Assembly: GCA_033032175.1 (NCBI GenBank)
Contig: CM065310.1
Location: 1,612,001-1,676,000 of the forward strand
Origin: Saturnia japonica
Taxonomy: Eukaryota > Arthropoda > Insecta > Lepidoptera > Saturniidae
Reading direction: 5' to 3'
DNA length: 64,000 nt
In this document: one piece after another, positions 47,001 to 58,673 of the stretch
Layout: every line of letters starts with the position of its first letter
Numbering within the stretch: the stretch's first letter is position 1
Notes under the pieces: generated by a model
What the model was told of the DNA's origin: nothing
The model's input: only the letters and a program-made list of their open reading frames with translations
Databases searched by the model: none
Made by a program: the position numbers and the translations under genes

Positions 47001-50000
47001 GAATATCCCAGACATGAGGTTACACGCATCCTACATATTTGCGTGTGAGTGAGTAAGAAGATAGGTGTGTTATATGAGAGAGAATAAGAAAGAGAATCAA
47101 GAAGATTAAATGTGATGTACTGATACAGTGCAATGTCGAATAAAAAATAATGTTACAAAGTTTTTTTTTTGTGAAAAATAATAAGAAAATTTTATTACAA
47201 CTTTCAGACATAAATTAGAAATCAAAGTTTTAGAAGAGAAACAGAAGGAAGAGATTAAACTTTATAGACTACAGCTAGCGCAGGCCGGCGAGAGAACTGG
47301 CTTGCTTGAGGTAATAAGACATGAGTTTATAATAGGTTAAGACATTGTTCATATGAACGCGTTTTGCATCTGAATTTGGGGCTAAATGTAAAAATAGGCG
47401 ACCAGACAACTTTTCAAAAATGTAAATTATTAATCATTATGGATTTATAAAACTAAAAAACATATAATTTCACATTACAAGTACTTAAAATAAAGTGTAA
47501 ACAAATACATTTTAAAATTGCCGCCTATTGTGCCGCATTGTGTGTGACGTCATACGTGGAGTCGGTACTAAATAAACTCAGAAAATTATAAGGAAACAAT
47601 AGATGTCAGCTCAACGCATTACTGGGCATTTCCACTTTTTTACACTTTCTTTTGAAGTGAAAACTTCTTTAGCATCGTTGTGATTTGAAAGTCGATGAAA
47701 CGAAAAAGCGAAAGCGACAGTAAAAAGAGACAGACACATAAATTCATAAGATTTTAATGTGGGAGAAAATGAGAGGAAAGTTTTAGGCATTTGTAAATAG
47801 GGACAAAAGAGGTTTGTTGCCATGCAATAATGAATTTTATTACTTCACCAAAAAGGCACGAAACAACCACTTTTTAGACAACACTTATGACATTCTGTTA
47901 CTGAATGATATTGTGTTAGGTTACCATGGATATTTGAAATGTGCATTAATTGAAAATGATATTGTGAATAATGATTGTGAGTACTTGTATGTACATTTTC
48001 ATGAACTTTAAATAACAAGTGTGTATTTGATCATTTTCTAAAAAACATAGATGTGAAGGTTTCACCTCTACCACGTGTGAATTACACACATTTTTTTTAA
48101 ATTATTTATTTTAACTAATTACACTAATATGAATATTTTACTATCTTATGGCTTATTTCATGTTTTCATATGTTTTTGACATTATTTTTGTGATGACGTC
48201 ATCATCGTCATAAATTTTTAATGAATTGAGGTTTACCAAAAATCGGAAGTTATTACAAAGTCTTCTTCAAATTTAAAAGCAGGTAATAGTGGCGTATATA
48301 TCTCAATACAAACAAGGGTTTTCCAAATTGGGATTTTTAATTAGGTCTAAATCAAAAATCATTTCACTTTGTCACGAATGACGACATGGCGCTGTTATTG
48401 GAATATCTTTTGACATGAAGAACATCACATAATATTTGATCTTATTTATTAATTTAAAAATATAAATCAACATAATTTCACAGAAAAAAATAATTATTGA
48501 ATGATTATTACATTAGGATGAATATTTTCAACTAAATTTTTTTTTCTTCTAATTTCTATTTCAATTAATGCATACGTAGTCGCTTGTCTTTTAGTAAAAG
48601 GGAATAGTTCATAAAACGATTTTTATGTTATTTGTAGAGTAAATTAGAGTCATACCGTCGTCGAAGGGGAGAGATCGCGTCGCAGCTGCACAGCGTGATG
48701 GAGTCGCAGTGGAGGCAGGCACTTCTGATACTGACAAACGGAGCCACCTCCTCGAATATCGACCTCACCTCGCAACACAGTCGCATCGGCAATTGTAAGC
48801 TCTGCTGCTAGAAGAGGATACCGTTCTTCTTCTTCTTCTTCCTAACTTGGCAACCGGTCCTCTTTAATGAAGACCATTACTGCCATTATCGAGTGAATAT
48901 AGTGTCCTGTCTTATAAAGATTTCAGTATCCTAACAAAATGATGGTTCCTTTGTTAGAACTTTCTAGGGGTTTATATATATTTATAATCCACTTCACCTG
49001 CACAAAAACGAAACTATATCACGCAAAACGTCACCAATGTTACATAATATATGGTCAAAACCTAAGTTAATGAATTAAAAATAAAACCCATAGCAAGTCA
49101 CTTCAAGGTCCAACTTATAAAGTTTTATAGTAGGGATGATCTATATTCATCGATGTAGAGCTTGAAAACATCGATGTTTTTTACATTGAAGTTAGGTTCT
49201 CTAAAACATCGATATATTGACAGTTCAGTTGGTAGTAAGCTCGACTATTAAGCCGAGAGGCCGCGGGTTCGATGCTCATATATGACTTACATTTGTGTGA
49301 TGAGCTTAGTTATCAGTTGTATGTCTAGATGATGTATAAGCTGTTTACTTACCATAATACTAGCTTTGCTTAGTTTGGAATTAAATGGCCGTGGACAAAG
49401 CGATGTCCCCCATATTAGTAAAATAATTAAATATGAGCAAAAATATTGAAAGTTGACGTTTCCACATTTGACCGTTGTAAATCCATTCCGAGGATCCGTA
49501 CAAAAGCAAAATAAATCATGAGTTGTCCTAACAAAAAAAAACTCCTCAAATCTAGACCCAAAAAAACGTCGTCCACTTGGATAGCACTAAAATATCGGTG
49601 TTTTTGTATCGACATTTATCGGACATCGATGTTAACTTAGCGATGTTGAAGTGAATAGTTATCTAATAACGCTCATCCCTAGTTGTAACTGGCCTGACCC
49701 CTCTTTATAATTTTTAAGGGATTAAGGATCTGCAATGTTCTTATGTACTCGTTTTAAAGAAAGTTCCGAGAGGCAGCTAATTGCTTATTTTGTCTAATTT
49801 TTATCATTTTATTAACTGACTTCAACATAAAGACGGAAGGTTACTCAATTTGAATGTATATTTTGTTTTTAAGGATGTTCAGCCATAGCTTCTTTGTTTA
49901 TGAACTGATTTGGATAATTCATTTTTTTTTTTGATAGGGGATACCTCAAGGGTGGACCGGACCACCTTTTAACTTTATTGGCATTGGACTTTGAACTTCG

Positions 50001-51909
50001 AAGATATACAAGGGAACTCTTCAAAATCATCGAAGTTGTTTTTCTTTTTTGGTAATAATTATCTTGTAGCTACACGATATCACACTCCTCGATGATCAAT
50101 CAATTCATTGTTTCCACTTCGAGCACTTTCGTGAAGTAGAAACAAACAACAACAAAAATCGCTTGAGAATAGCGGCTCTCTCGAACTTTCCAACTACATG
50201 TATTGTTTTCGTTTGGAACAAATGCGCGCTCTTACTTTTTAATTGTTTTATTATGGGTTGTAATACTTGTAATCGCAGCGGTGCTGCAAGAATTGGTGCC
50301 GCCGAAAGTGCCTCCGCTGAAGATGCCCACCGGTGGGAACGCACATGGTCGAGCTGAACAGAGACCCGAGTCAGCGGACATGTTCAACTGTGCAAGTCTC
50401 AGCGATCATGAATTGCAACAGTATGTTCAAATGGTAAGGTTCTTAAAACACGTACTTAAAACAAGTAATAAGTATTTTGAACCAGTATGGACGCTTAAAA
50501 GAAAGAATATGAGTTTCAGATTATAAAGCAAATGGATTCCCTATCATATCTACCCACCTAAGTAGGTACCATAATGATATAGATTGTCTTGGAAGTCAAT
50601 ATACCCTGGCACTACAATAGTCCAATGTTACACTTAATTATACAAAAAGAGCTTCTGTATTTCTTAACTAAGGGTATGCCGAGCAATGTGATATAGTAAA
50701 TAATAAGAAGATATGTTTACCTAGTGAAGGCGCCGGTATACGGTGAAAGGAAAAGAAATAGGTACATTGTCGCTCCACGTCTCCCGTTTTATAGGTCGCA
50801 AGTTCTTTTTGTTTCTATACACTCACTGGCACTCGAGTTCTGGTTTTTTCCAACAAGCACAAATTTTCGGTAGATTAGCGCGGGCGCGGGTTAAACTTTA
50901 ATCACCTTTAGCGGAGCGTTTTTGAACGAGTATTGCGTGCACTGTCACTTGTATTTGTTTTGAACGAGTCTATATCGTGACCACGCGGCGATGCGTTTTC
51001 AAAGCGGCTGGGGTGGGAACTAGGAAGGAAATAATGAGTTAATGAATATATGTATGAATGCGTGAATTAATAATATAAATAAATATAGATAGATATACAG
51101 CGTATACACCTAGCATTATATATCTGCCATCACACCTTCACCTGTGCCTGCTACATTTGTACAATGTCAAATAGATGGCCGATCAAAATATCCATCGGTT
51201 CAACTTAAGACCTTAAAGGTAGAGATGATAAATGTCGAAAGCGTTGAAACTTCTTTTATTTATTCCCGATTTATCCGGGAAATTGTAAAAATTCCTTTAA
51301 CTCTTGGTAATAATACCATATGATTTCTTATGCTTAGTCCAGTCCAAAGCACATCAATGGTAACTTATAATGAGCCTGATGACCTTTATGTGAAGGAATG
51401 ATCACGATGAAACCGTTGTATGATGGTAGGATATTTTCGATTGCTCATCTGGCTCAAGCAGAAAGTCCATAAGCAAGCACCTATGCACCAGCAGCTGCAG
51501 TTCTAAGTTTAAGCTTTGATAGGTAGGGCACAGGGAAATTTCTTTCCACTTGGGCCACCACGACTGGTGGAATATCGCCATCCGACAGAAGATCGCAGCT
51601 AAATAACCTTATATTGTGTTCCTGGGGTGAGTAGGATTTGTACAGAGCTTCTACAGGTTCAGGTTCAAGCTTGTGATACTTATGGTATTATAATCGTCCA
51701 TAGGCTATAATTTAAAAAGTAGCAATAATAAATTTCAGCTGCTAACAAAACCACCGAACTTCGACGGTACAGGGGACAGCATGACGGACGCTCACCGCGA
51801 GCTGAACGAGGAACCGACGAGCGACCGCCCGGACCCGGACCGTCACGAACGGAGAGATAAGAATGCGAAGAGAAGCCTGTCTTTAAGTAAACCGCCTTGG
51901 AAATCTTAG
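41059..51909 (+). CDS. cnb: centrobin, centriole duplication/daughter-centriole protein
   Basis: Nine exons: 41059-42324, 42903-43136, 43591-43845, 44132-44335, 45750-45976, 47208-47310, 48638-48794, 50279-50433 and 51739-51909 (TAG). All have AG/GT borders and compatible phases; the product is 923 residues, close to human centrobin (about 900). Centrobin sits on daughter centrioles and functions in centriole elongation and in centrosome asymmetry. Exon 1 encodes MTDTDDTDVLLLIPPNFF, a short coiled coil (LVNQVQTLEARLESLE), a basic patch (RRRRKITKRERV) and a long disordered Ser-rich region. Exons 2-7 encode the long coiled coil: HCEAMIQQLQKKLLDQQEK with AVAIRVDRAKD, a pattern also found in human centrobin, through to MESQWRQALL. 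The last two exons carry SLSDHELQQYVQMLLTKPP, a conserved-looking C-terminal motif, and a basic end KSLSKPPW-like (SLSLSKPPWKS). I chose ATG 41059; GTG at 41056 precedes it. Introns 4 and 7 hold family C SINEs. Confidence 0.92.
44366..44644 (-). repeat. SINE-like family C, copy 8 (centrobin intron 4)
   Basis: Flanked by a 16-bp perfect direct repeat 'tttatagttatacttt' (44350-44365 and 44645-44660). It starts only 30 bases after the exon 4 donor. It carries the 'ttttggcgccgcaaaaagca' tail type with (CTT)n. The head side is shortened ('ggtcccgcaaaaaactc'). Confidence 0.88.
46395..46740 (+). repeat. LINE 3'-end-like repeat in centrobin intron 5
   Basis: The words 'aaaatgaaatgctgtttgtt', 'ggctggaccaatttgga' and 'gataggtgctgtgg' belong to a common decayed lepidopteran LINE-tail repeat. 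No ORF is present. Confidence 0.5.
46849..47052. other. GC-richer unexplained block in centrobin intron 5
   Basis: About 200 bases, clearly GC-richer than the intron around them, are open on the plus strand (67 codons from an ATG) and partly on the minus strand. The B-box-like 'ggaccgggttcgcgg' suggests a SINE fragment, but no second copy exists in this window. The flanking phase does not require an extra centrobin exon. Not identified. Confidence 0.35.
47311..48637. other. centrobin intron 6, nothing recognised
   Basis: AT-rich intron. The frames at 47611-48011 lack domains or splice support. Confidence 0.4.
48825..49112 (-). repeat. SINE-like family C, copy 9 (centrobin intron 7)
   Basis: On the plus strand: 'ttcttcttcttcttcctaac', 'ggcaaccggtcctctttaat', 'cactatatcacgcaaaac'-type words and 'cacttcaaggtcc'. 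It lacks about 60 internal bases near 48970 relative to copies 5 and 6. It starts about 30 bases after the exon 7 donor. Confidence 0.8.
49133..49681. mobile_element. non-coding TIR element with a nested SINE
   Basis: The ends 'tagtagggatgatct' and 'gctcatccctag' are inverted complements. 'catcgatg' words recur inside both arms. A family G SINE occupies 49226-49400. The end sequence resembles those at 30677-31712 and 55188-55584, suggesting a related hAT-like group. No clean target duplication was found. Confidence 0.45.
49226..49400 (+). repeat. tRNA-derived SINE, family G (copy 2)
   Basis: The head reads 'agttggtagtaagctcgac', then 'ccgcgggttcgatgctc' (B box), followed by 'tgtgtgatgagcttagt' and 'ctttgcttagtttggaatta', as in the copy at 36517-36705. 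The start of the tRNA head is degraded. Confidence 0.75.
49810..50060 (+). repeat. interspersed repeat, family D (copy 4)
   Basis: It includes 'actgacttcaacataaag', 'gttcagccatagcttctttg', 'ggggatacctcaaggg', 'ttggcattggactttgaac' and 'gggaactcttcaaaatcat'. It is the most complete of the four copies. Confidence 0.7.
50434..51738. other. centrobin intron 8
   Basis: Mostly anonymous. At about 51520-51720 there is a degraded family E copy ('actggtggaatatcgcc', 'agaagatcgcagctaaataa', 'tcgtccataggct'), which ends just before the exon 9 acceptor. Confidence 0.5.
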
Positions 51910-52066
51910 CACAAGTAGTATCTACTTTGTTCCGGTTCAGTTTAATAATAATGTAGACAAACCCAGATTAAGTGTACGAGTTAATTATCATACCTCGATT
52001 TGAATTTTCATATTTCAGGTTAATATATTTTCAGCGATAAAATTAATGAAAATACTAGTGTTTTGA

Positions 52067-52072
52067 ATAAAT
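52067..52072 (+). terminator. likely poly-A signal of centrobin
   Basis: An AATAAA hexamer about 158 bases downstream of the centrobin stop, followed by T-rich sequence near 52110-52140. It is the first such hexamer after the stop. Confidence 0.45.
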
Positions 52073-52159
52073 TAAAATGTTGCTCTAAATTCCTGTAAAT
52101 GTCCTTGTTGGACATGTTTGTTTACTTTATTTTAATGAAGTTGAACTTGACAAGGTGTA

Positions 52160-52560
52160 GCTGCAAATGAGGCGAGATGTAACATGGAAACAGTTGCAAG
52201 AATGATGAGTTGTGAAATGAGAAATCTTGCAATTGGGACAAGTTATGAAATGGGTAGAGTTGCAATTTGGGCTAGTTGCGAATTAGGAAGAGCTGTGAAA
52301 TGGAGAGATTTGGCAAAAGGAATAGTTCCGAATTAGGAAGAGTTGTGAAATTGGAAAACTCGCAATTGGGAAATTGTGAAATGGGTAGACTTGGAATTTG
52401 GACTAGTTACCGAGTTAGGACGAGTCGCGAGTCGAGAAATATTTGAAGAAGAGACTAGTTGCAAGATGGGATGAGTTGTTAGATGGGACAGGTTGCAAAA
52501 TATTAATGGTTGTGAAGTGAGAAAATGGTGAGATGTAAAGAGCTGTTTATTGGAACAATT
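52160..52560 (+). repeat. degenerate 16-17 bp minisatellite
   Basis: About 20 imperfect units of the type 'agttgcgaaatgggaag' run head to tail, for example 'agttgtgaaattggaaa', 'agttgcgaattaggaag' and 'agttccgaattaggaag'. The plus strand is purine-rich throughout. It lies just beyond the putative centrobin 3' end. No open frame. Confidence 0.8.
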
Positions 52561-54299
52561 GCGTAATGCATCACCTCAGTGCAGCTCAGGGATAGTGTCT
52601 GCGTTATATAGATATCCTCAAGTAACAAGCGGTTCTTTATGCCGCTTCATCTCTCTACATTAAATAAAAAACTACTGTGACGTTAATTCAGTAAAACGTA
52701 AGCGAAGTGTTTACTAAGGACTCGTGTTTCCCCGCGGCTCCGCTTACGAAATAATTAATAGATGAATACTAATATTACCGTTGCATATAATGCTCATTGT
52801 AGTCATATATTTTTGAAATGTATTTGTAAATAGGGAATATTTTTCTAAGTATATTTTAAGACTATTTTACGACATTGTTATGAATTTAGCACTTTGCATT
52901 CCTGATATTATAAATACACTCCATGTTATATGTTGATAAATATATTTCAATATCATAGTTATTGTGTTTTTTAATTTTTTTTAACCCCACGACGAAAACA
53001 GGTGGTTGTTATAAGTTTAGTGTGTCTATATGTGACATCGTAGTTACCAAACTGCCGAAAGATTTTTATCTTGTAGTTTTGGTTGAAAAGTGACTTGATT
53101 GAGTGTTATTAGCTATGATTCAAGAAAATCTGTTCAGTCGTTTCAAAGTTATCAACTTTTTTGGTTGATATACTTGTGAGCTTCTTCTACAGGCCTCATC
53201 GACAGTGTCCTGGCAAATTGACGGTACTATTTTTTATAGTAAGCACAGTACAATTCTAACATAACGGTGACCACCGAGAGATCGTAATTTCACTGGATAT
53301 GCACAGAATGGTCCCGAAACAAATCACGCAAAAACGAGTCACTATGACTGACTTTTCACCACATGCATGATGGTCGCGACCCGATCGGGCAAAACAGCCC
53401 TACCACTTCGCTATCGCCATTTCCACGTTCGTTGCTCAGCAGGGTGCATCACGTGCAGGTGAGGTTGGCTTGAGTGTCTCAGCTTTGAAGGTGTAATTCG
53501 ACACCCGTTAAACCCTAAACTTACTTTAATAGTATTGGAAGAACATGGCAACCTTGACCTGATGCTGCAAGATCATCTACAATCCGAAGGATACCTAACT
53601 CCTCGCCAACTTCCAGCAGAAATATCGTGTCTGTGGTCATTGGCATTGTCTCAATGAAGAAGTTACTTGTGTCAGGAGTTTATTACATTTTCAATTTACC
53701 CTGTTAAATGCAATATCTATTTATGTTAACAATATTAAATTCTACAAAATGATCAGACCAACCTAAATTTGTTAAAAAGAGCCCTTGCAGATAATATACC
53801 TATGTCTACGCCGTGAACCTGTTAATTTTATAAGGTGTCCAAGTTGCACTTTCAAGTGACCGGCCGCATATAAATTTTAATTCGTGTTTTTTTCTCTCGC
53901 CCGCATGTTTGACATTTAATAAGAAAGAACAATTTGTACGCGTTTGTGTCAACAAAAAAAATATACAATCTTTTGTAACAATACAAGATTAAAGATGGGT
54001 TTGTGAAGATTACGAAGTTTTCATTTGTAAAACTTCCATATGCCCAATATTAGACACCTAAGTGTAACAATGAAAATTAAACCAACTTCGTGATAGTTTT
54101 AGCGCCTGATAAACATAAAATGTAGTAGTGTTTAGCTTACATGAATACCTAATGAAAAATACTTACGTATTCGTTTATTTTTATGATATACGACTTAAAT
54201 TAAGAAATTATGTTAAAATTATTTGGTTCATTTTTAATCGCAATATCTATTTATTTAGAGAGTTGTTTAGGGGACCATATAGTCAAGATTGTATGGTTA
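52561..54299. other. intergenic, no gene recognised
   Basis: AT-rich. A GC-richer patch at about 53215-53660 has no open frame with a known domain; part of it ('ggtgaccaccgagagatc') resembles words near 35960 in the opposite strand, hinting at an unnamed repeat. Confidence 0.35.
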
Positions 54300-54572
54300 T
54301 TGTCGAAAATTTTGAACAGAGGTTTAACGAACAGATTTATCTCTATTGGAGCAGCTAAACTGGAGGACTACGTCCACTCTTCAGACGTTCGCAGCCAAAT
54401 AACGTAGTGGTGTGTTCCTGCGGTGCGTAGTTTCCAGAGCTCCTTGGCGCAGGGGGGTTCAGGAGGCAACGCGCTGTGATACCTCTGGTGTTACAAGAGT
54501 CCATCGGCTACGGTCGTCGCTTACCATCATGCTGGCCGTACGCTCGTATGCCACTTTGGTTGTATAAAAAAA
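54300..54572 (+). repeat. family E repeat copy
   Basis: Shares 'cgcagccaaataacgtagtg', 'tccagagctccttgg', 'ggcaacgcgctgtgatac' and 'gctggccgtacgctcgtatg' plus an A-run with the copies at 27330-27782 and 63605-63730. The 54128-54407 frames run into it and are not supported as a gene. Confidence 0.6.
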
Positions 54573-55187
54573 TCTAAAGAAGGCAGTGGTGATGTAGCGA
54601 GGAAATTCATTATATTAGTTTCCCTTACTTGCCTGACCAAAAACCCTGAATACATCATTGTAGCCAATTAATAAAAAGGGAAGGGAGAGAAAACATAAAT
54701 TATTTTACGATTTTTATTATTAAACATAAATGCATATTATATTATACAAAATCACTCGATTACAATGGCATCACAATATTTATTTTATACATTACATACA
54801 ATCGATTTACTCTTAATTATTTACGTCTTAAGGCAAGAAACTAAAAAAAAAAAAACAATAATATACATTTAAAACTTTAAATTGATTTTTAAATACATTA
54901 CAATAAAAGCTATTAAAACGATTTAAATATATCTCTGCACTTGCCTGAATTTAACACGTGATTTAAAAAATAAATATTTCTTTAATTTAAAAAAGTTCCA
55001 AGGATATACCGTATTAGTTAAACTATCATCAAAAACTCATTCAATATATTTTTGATTTTATTTACTATAAATATTCATACATGTTTTATTTACAATTACT
55101 GTGATTATAGTTTAACATATTTTTACATTAAATTATTACATCCAACTTATAACAGACGTACTGTAATTACGTAGTACTTATATAATA
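54573..55187. other. no gene recognised
   Basis: Very AT-rich sequence without exon or terminal repeat. Confidence 0.35.
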
Positions 55188-55584
55188 TAGGGATGTAACG
55201 ATATAGTTATTGTAGTGAATAATCGGCGATATCGATACTGAAAGTGTAGTAATAAATAATAACGTATGTAAGCTGTTACACATTTTCTAATGATTGTATA
55301 TTACACAAAACTGGCGAGAATCTCTTTTATAACGATAAGTAAGAATATTATATTTTATAGGATATTTATTTTTCAACAGAATCCCAACCTTAAAAGGAGT
55401 ATCATTAAAGAAAAAAATTCAAATCAAAATAAATATATAGGCGCAAAATAATACAGCGGTCAATAAAGACTGCGATGTTGCCGCGTCACCCTCATACGAA
55501 AAGAAAACAGTCGCTTTCACGCTCTTTTCAAATTGTTAGATATCGGTGATACCGATATATCGTATCGGTATCGTTACATCCCTG
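55188..55584. mobile_element. non-coding TIR element (hAT-like MITE, tentative)
   Basis: The left end 'tagggatgtaacgatat' and right end 'atcgttacatccctg' are inverted complements over about 14 bases. Both arms contain runs of 'gatatcg' words. The flanks give no exact 8-bp duplication. It ends only 8 bases before the pogo-like element. Confidence 0.55.
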
Positions 55585-55592
55585 TTTATATA

Positions 55593-56351
55593 CAGTGTAA
55601 ACTCTTTATAACGTTATCATTTATAACGATAAACTCCCTATAACGTTGAAGTGAGCCCAACTTGGTTGGTTTGCGTTAAATCCCACATATTGAAACACTC
55701 TTTATAGCGATACGCCATTCTTTATTACGAAGAAATGTGTTCATATTTTTAGACAGTAAATATTTATTATCGGTATTATTGTTTATTATCAGGTAACAAA
55801 AGACTTTGAAGCTCCGAAACATCCGAGGTCGGTCTAGCTTTTGTTATCCTTAATTGCCTTGAACACGTGCAGTATGACGCATTGTTTTATCGGAAGTGAA
55901 TATAGATGAGGATGTAGCCACAACTGGTACACTTACAGATGAACAAATTGTTGATTTAGTGTCAAAAAGTCAGGAAACACCCGATAATCAAGATGAAGAA
56001 GATGATCAAGTGGACAAAGCCGAATCACCACCAACAATTCAACAAGCCCTAGATGCCGCTAAGTTGGTAGAATTTTTTTTGTTGTTTAATCAAGACGATT
56101 CCACCACATACCTAGATATGAATAGAATACATAAAATAATACAAAACAAGTACTGGCATAGCAAAAAACGTCAGACAAAGTTATCAGACTATATGTGTAA
56201 ACAATAATTTATAAGCATTTATTATCTAAGACATACATATTAAAAATTCTTGTTAATTTGGTGATTTTTTGTTCACTCCATATAACGATAACTCTTTATA
56301 GCGACAAAAAATGCTCAGTCCCTTGAGTTTCGTTATAAAGAGTTTCTACTG
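55593..56351 (+). mobile_element. pogo/Tigger-type element, internally deleted
   Basis: The left terminus 'cagtgtaaactctttataac' and the complement of the right terminus 'cagtagaaactctttataac' form inverted repeats, each bordered by TA. The only coding remnant is about 103 codons at 55896-56207 (LTDEQIVDLVSKSQETPDN, then DAAKLVEFFLLFNQDD). This is the acidic C-terminal tail that follows the DDE domain in Tigger/jerky-like transposases. The DNA-binding and catalytic parts are absent. At 759 bp it is about a third of an autonomous element. Confidence 0.82.
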
Positions 56352-56661
56352 TATTTATAAAAGTGTATGTTGGTATATACGATAATAAAATCCAACAACG
56401 TTTGACCGAACTCCATAAAAGTTGATAGATCTAAGTGCTGTTTTAAGACATACATATTAAAAATTCTTGTTAATTTGGTTGATTTTTTGTTCACTCCATA
56501 TAACGATAACTCTTTATAGCGACAAAAAATGCTCAGTCCCTTGAGTTTCGTTATAAAGAGTTTCCACTGTATTTATAAAAGTGTATGTTGGTATATACGA
56601 TAATAAAATCCAACAACGTTTGACCGAACTTCATAAAAGTTGATAGATCTAAGTGCTGTTT
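56227..56661 (+). repeat. 217-bp tandem duplication of the pogo right end and flank
   Basis: Unit 1 is 56227-56443 and unit 2 is 56444-56661, both beginning 'taagacatacatattaaaaa' and ending 'gatctaagtgctgttt'. By eye they differ by three changes: one inserted t in 'ggttgatt', 'tttctact' to 'tttccact', and 'aactcc' to 'aacttc'. Each contains a copy of the pogo right terminus. Confidence 0.93.
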
Positions 56662-58661
56662 TCATGGAGAAGATGAAGATGTTTTATTCATCGACGAAAT
56701 AAAAAAGATACTTCGGGGCGGAAGGTGGAATCCCGGAACTAAGCTAATGGTAATTGCTTTTTGTTTAAGGGTACCTACGTTTTTTGTCTTCCAAATACAA
56801 ATTTAGCGACATTATGTCGAACAAAGTCGGGAACGAAGCCTACATTGCTTAACTGTCTATAGATAGACACATCATGAGGCAGAAGCTTCAATTCGTGTTA
56901 TATATAGGGACGCAGCGCAGGATTAAAAGGTAGAGAAACCCTGAACAATCTTAAATATGAATGATGGATAGATATGTGTATACCTTGAGATGTTTTCGAG
57001 GAGTTTTATGAATATAAATTATTTTCTTTTTAATACGGATGTCATTCAACTTCATATTTTATAAAATCCCCTAAATCCAGCTCTATAAAGATGTGTATAT
57101 AATGTGCCATTATAATGGCGACATTCATTAAAAATACGGGCCGGGTCTATTGGTCAAATGGTCTGTAAAATGAAAAAATGAAATTTTCAAAGTAAATAAT
57201 GAATAAGTTAACCAAATTCGTATCACTCTATGAAACCGATTCATTTTTGAAGCTACTTATAAATATTAATTTAACGTACTAGGAACGGCAACGTGTCACC
57301 TACATAGTGCTATCTCTTTCCTGCATTACGCGAAAGTGTCAAGAGTATCTTTTTAATAGTATTTCTTTACGTTTCCATTTCATTGATTCATTGTTAAGCC
57401 CTGCGTCAACTACAGCCGAATCGAAGCGAGTCGAGTAGCATTTATTCCTGTGCGTCCATTTCAGACGAATCGAATTATTCATTAATCGCAACTCTTTATT
57501 GCAGTTTGTTGTTTTTTTGTGATGGACAACTCAAATGAGTAATGTTTATAAAATTCTATATATTTTTGAAGAAGACATATCAACAGTTCTTCATTCATTT
57601 TCATCGATACATACATAAATAGAAATAAATAATGCATAAATAAAGCAGCGTGACCACTTTTTTTACCGAGATTCTACCAAAATTTCTGTTGAATTCTACT
57701 AAATCTGAATCCATCCAATTGAAAATGCTTTTATGACTACCACACATTGTTAACCATTGTTGTTACTACAGTTTGATATAACCAAAAGCGAGTACCTAAG
57801 TACTTGTTTAAATATCGTTATTTATTATTATCGTTATTTTCGATAATTTTTTAAATATTTTTGTTAATGTTGAATATTATAATGTTGCCAATTTATAATT
57901 AGGCATTTCATTCTATACAAAAACCTACTAAATCCTATCTAGGTGATTTCACCTAGTAAAATTTCAATGTCATTGGTCTAAATTTAAAAAAAAAGTATAA
58001 AACAAGTAAAAGTGGTCAACCTTGTAAAAAAACACGTCAACGAGCAGAATTTCTGCGATTCAATTCGACTCGGCTAGGCACTAGCCTCGTCCGCTAGGAC
58101 GCGAAACTTTATAAATACACGAGGTGGATGACATTTATGCTACCGCTGTTTATGCACAAGTTGTTTTAAACATTTTGATATTTAAACAAATAATAACGTC
58201 AAAGAAAATAAAAAAATTCTCTGAAATCAAATCGCGTAACCAGATACGTGTGTTCATTTTAATGTCGCTATTGCAACACCACGTTGTTTAGAGATGACTT
58301 GTCGGTAAACTAGTCGACGAATAAATATTAGTGTTGTCTTGTCTATACCGGCTTTAAGCTCTATAGATGTCGTAAAAAGTGAAACAAAATATCTGTTTCT
58401 CATAATTATAATGAATTGATGAAGAAGACTGTTTGTTATATCGACCATTCTACATGCATTTTTGTATCTTTAGCCGTTCTCATACCCAGATTCACGAGAG
58501 AAGTAAATAATTTTTTTCTTTTATTCTCTTCTCCGAGGCGAAATTTCTACATTTGCCAGTGTCATCGTTTTTCTTTATTCTATCTTCCGAGGCGCTATTC
58601 GTACATTTGCCAATGTAACTTCTATTCCCACAGTTACGACAACTCAACTTGACATTTCTAT
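56662..58661. other. intergenic, no gene recognised
   Basis: AT-rich DNA with GC-richer patches near 57400-57480 and 58030-58090 ('gcgattcaattcgactcgg'), which may be ends of an undefined MITE. No exon was supported on either strand. Confidence 0.35.
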
Positions 58662-58673
58662 GATATTGTCCAA

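Noticed and set aside
50163..50357. 64-codon plus-strand frame starting upstream of centrobin exon 8
   Set aside because: It uses a different frame from the spliced centrobin exon, which continues the coiled-coil protein with correct phase.
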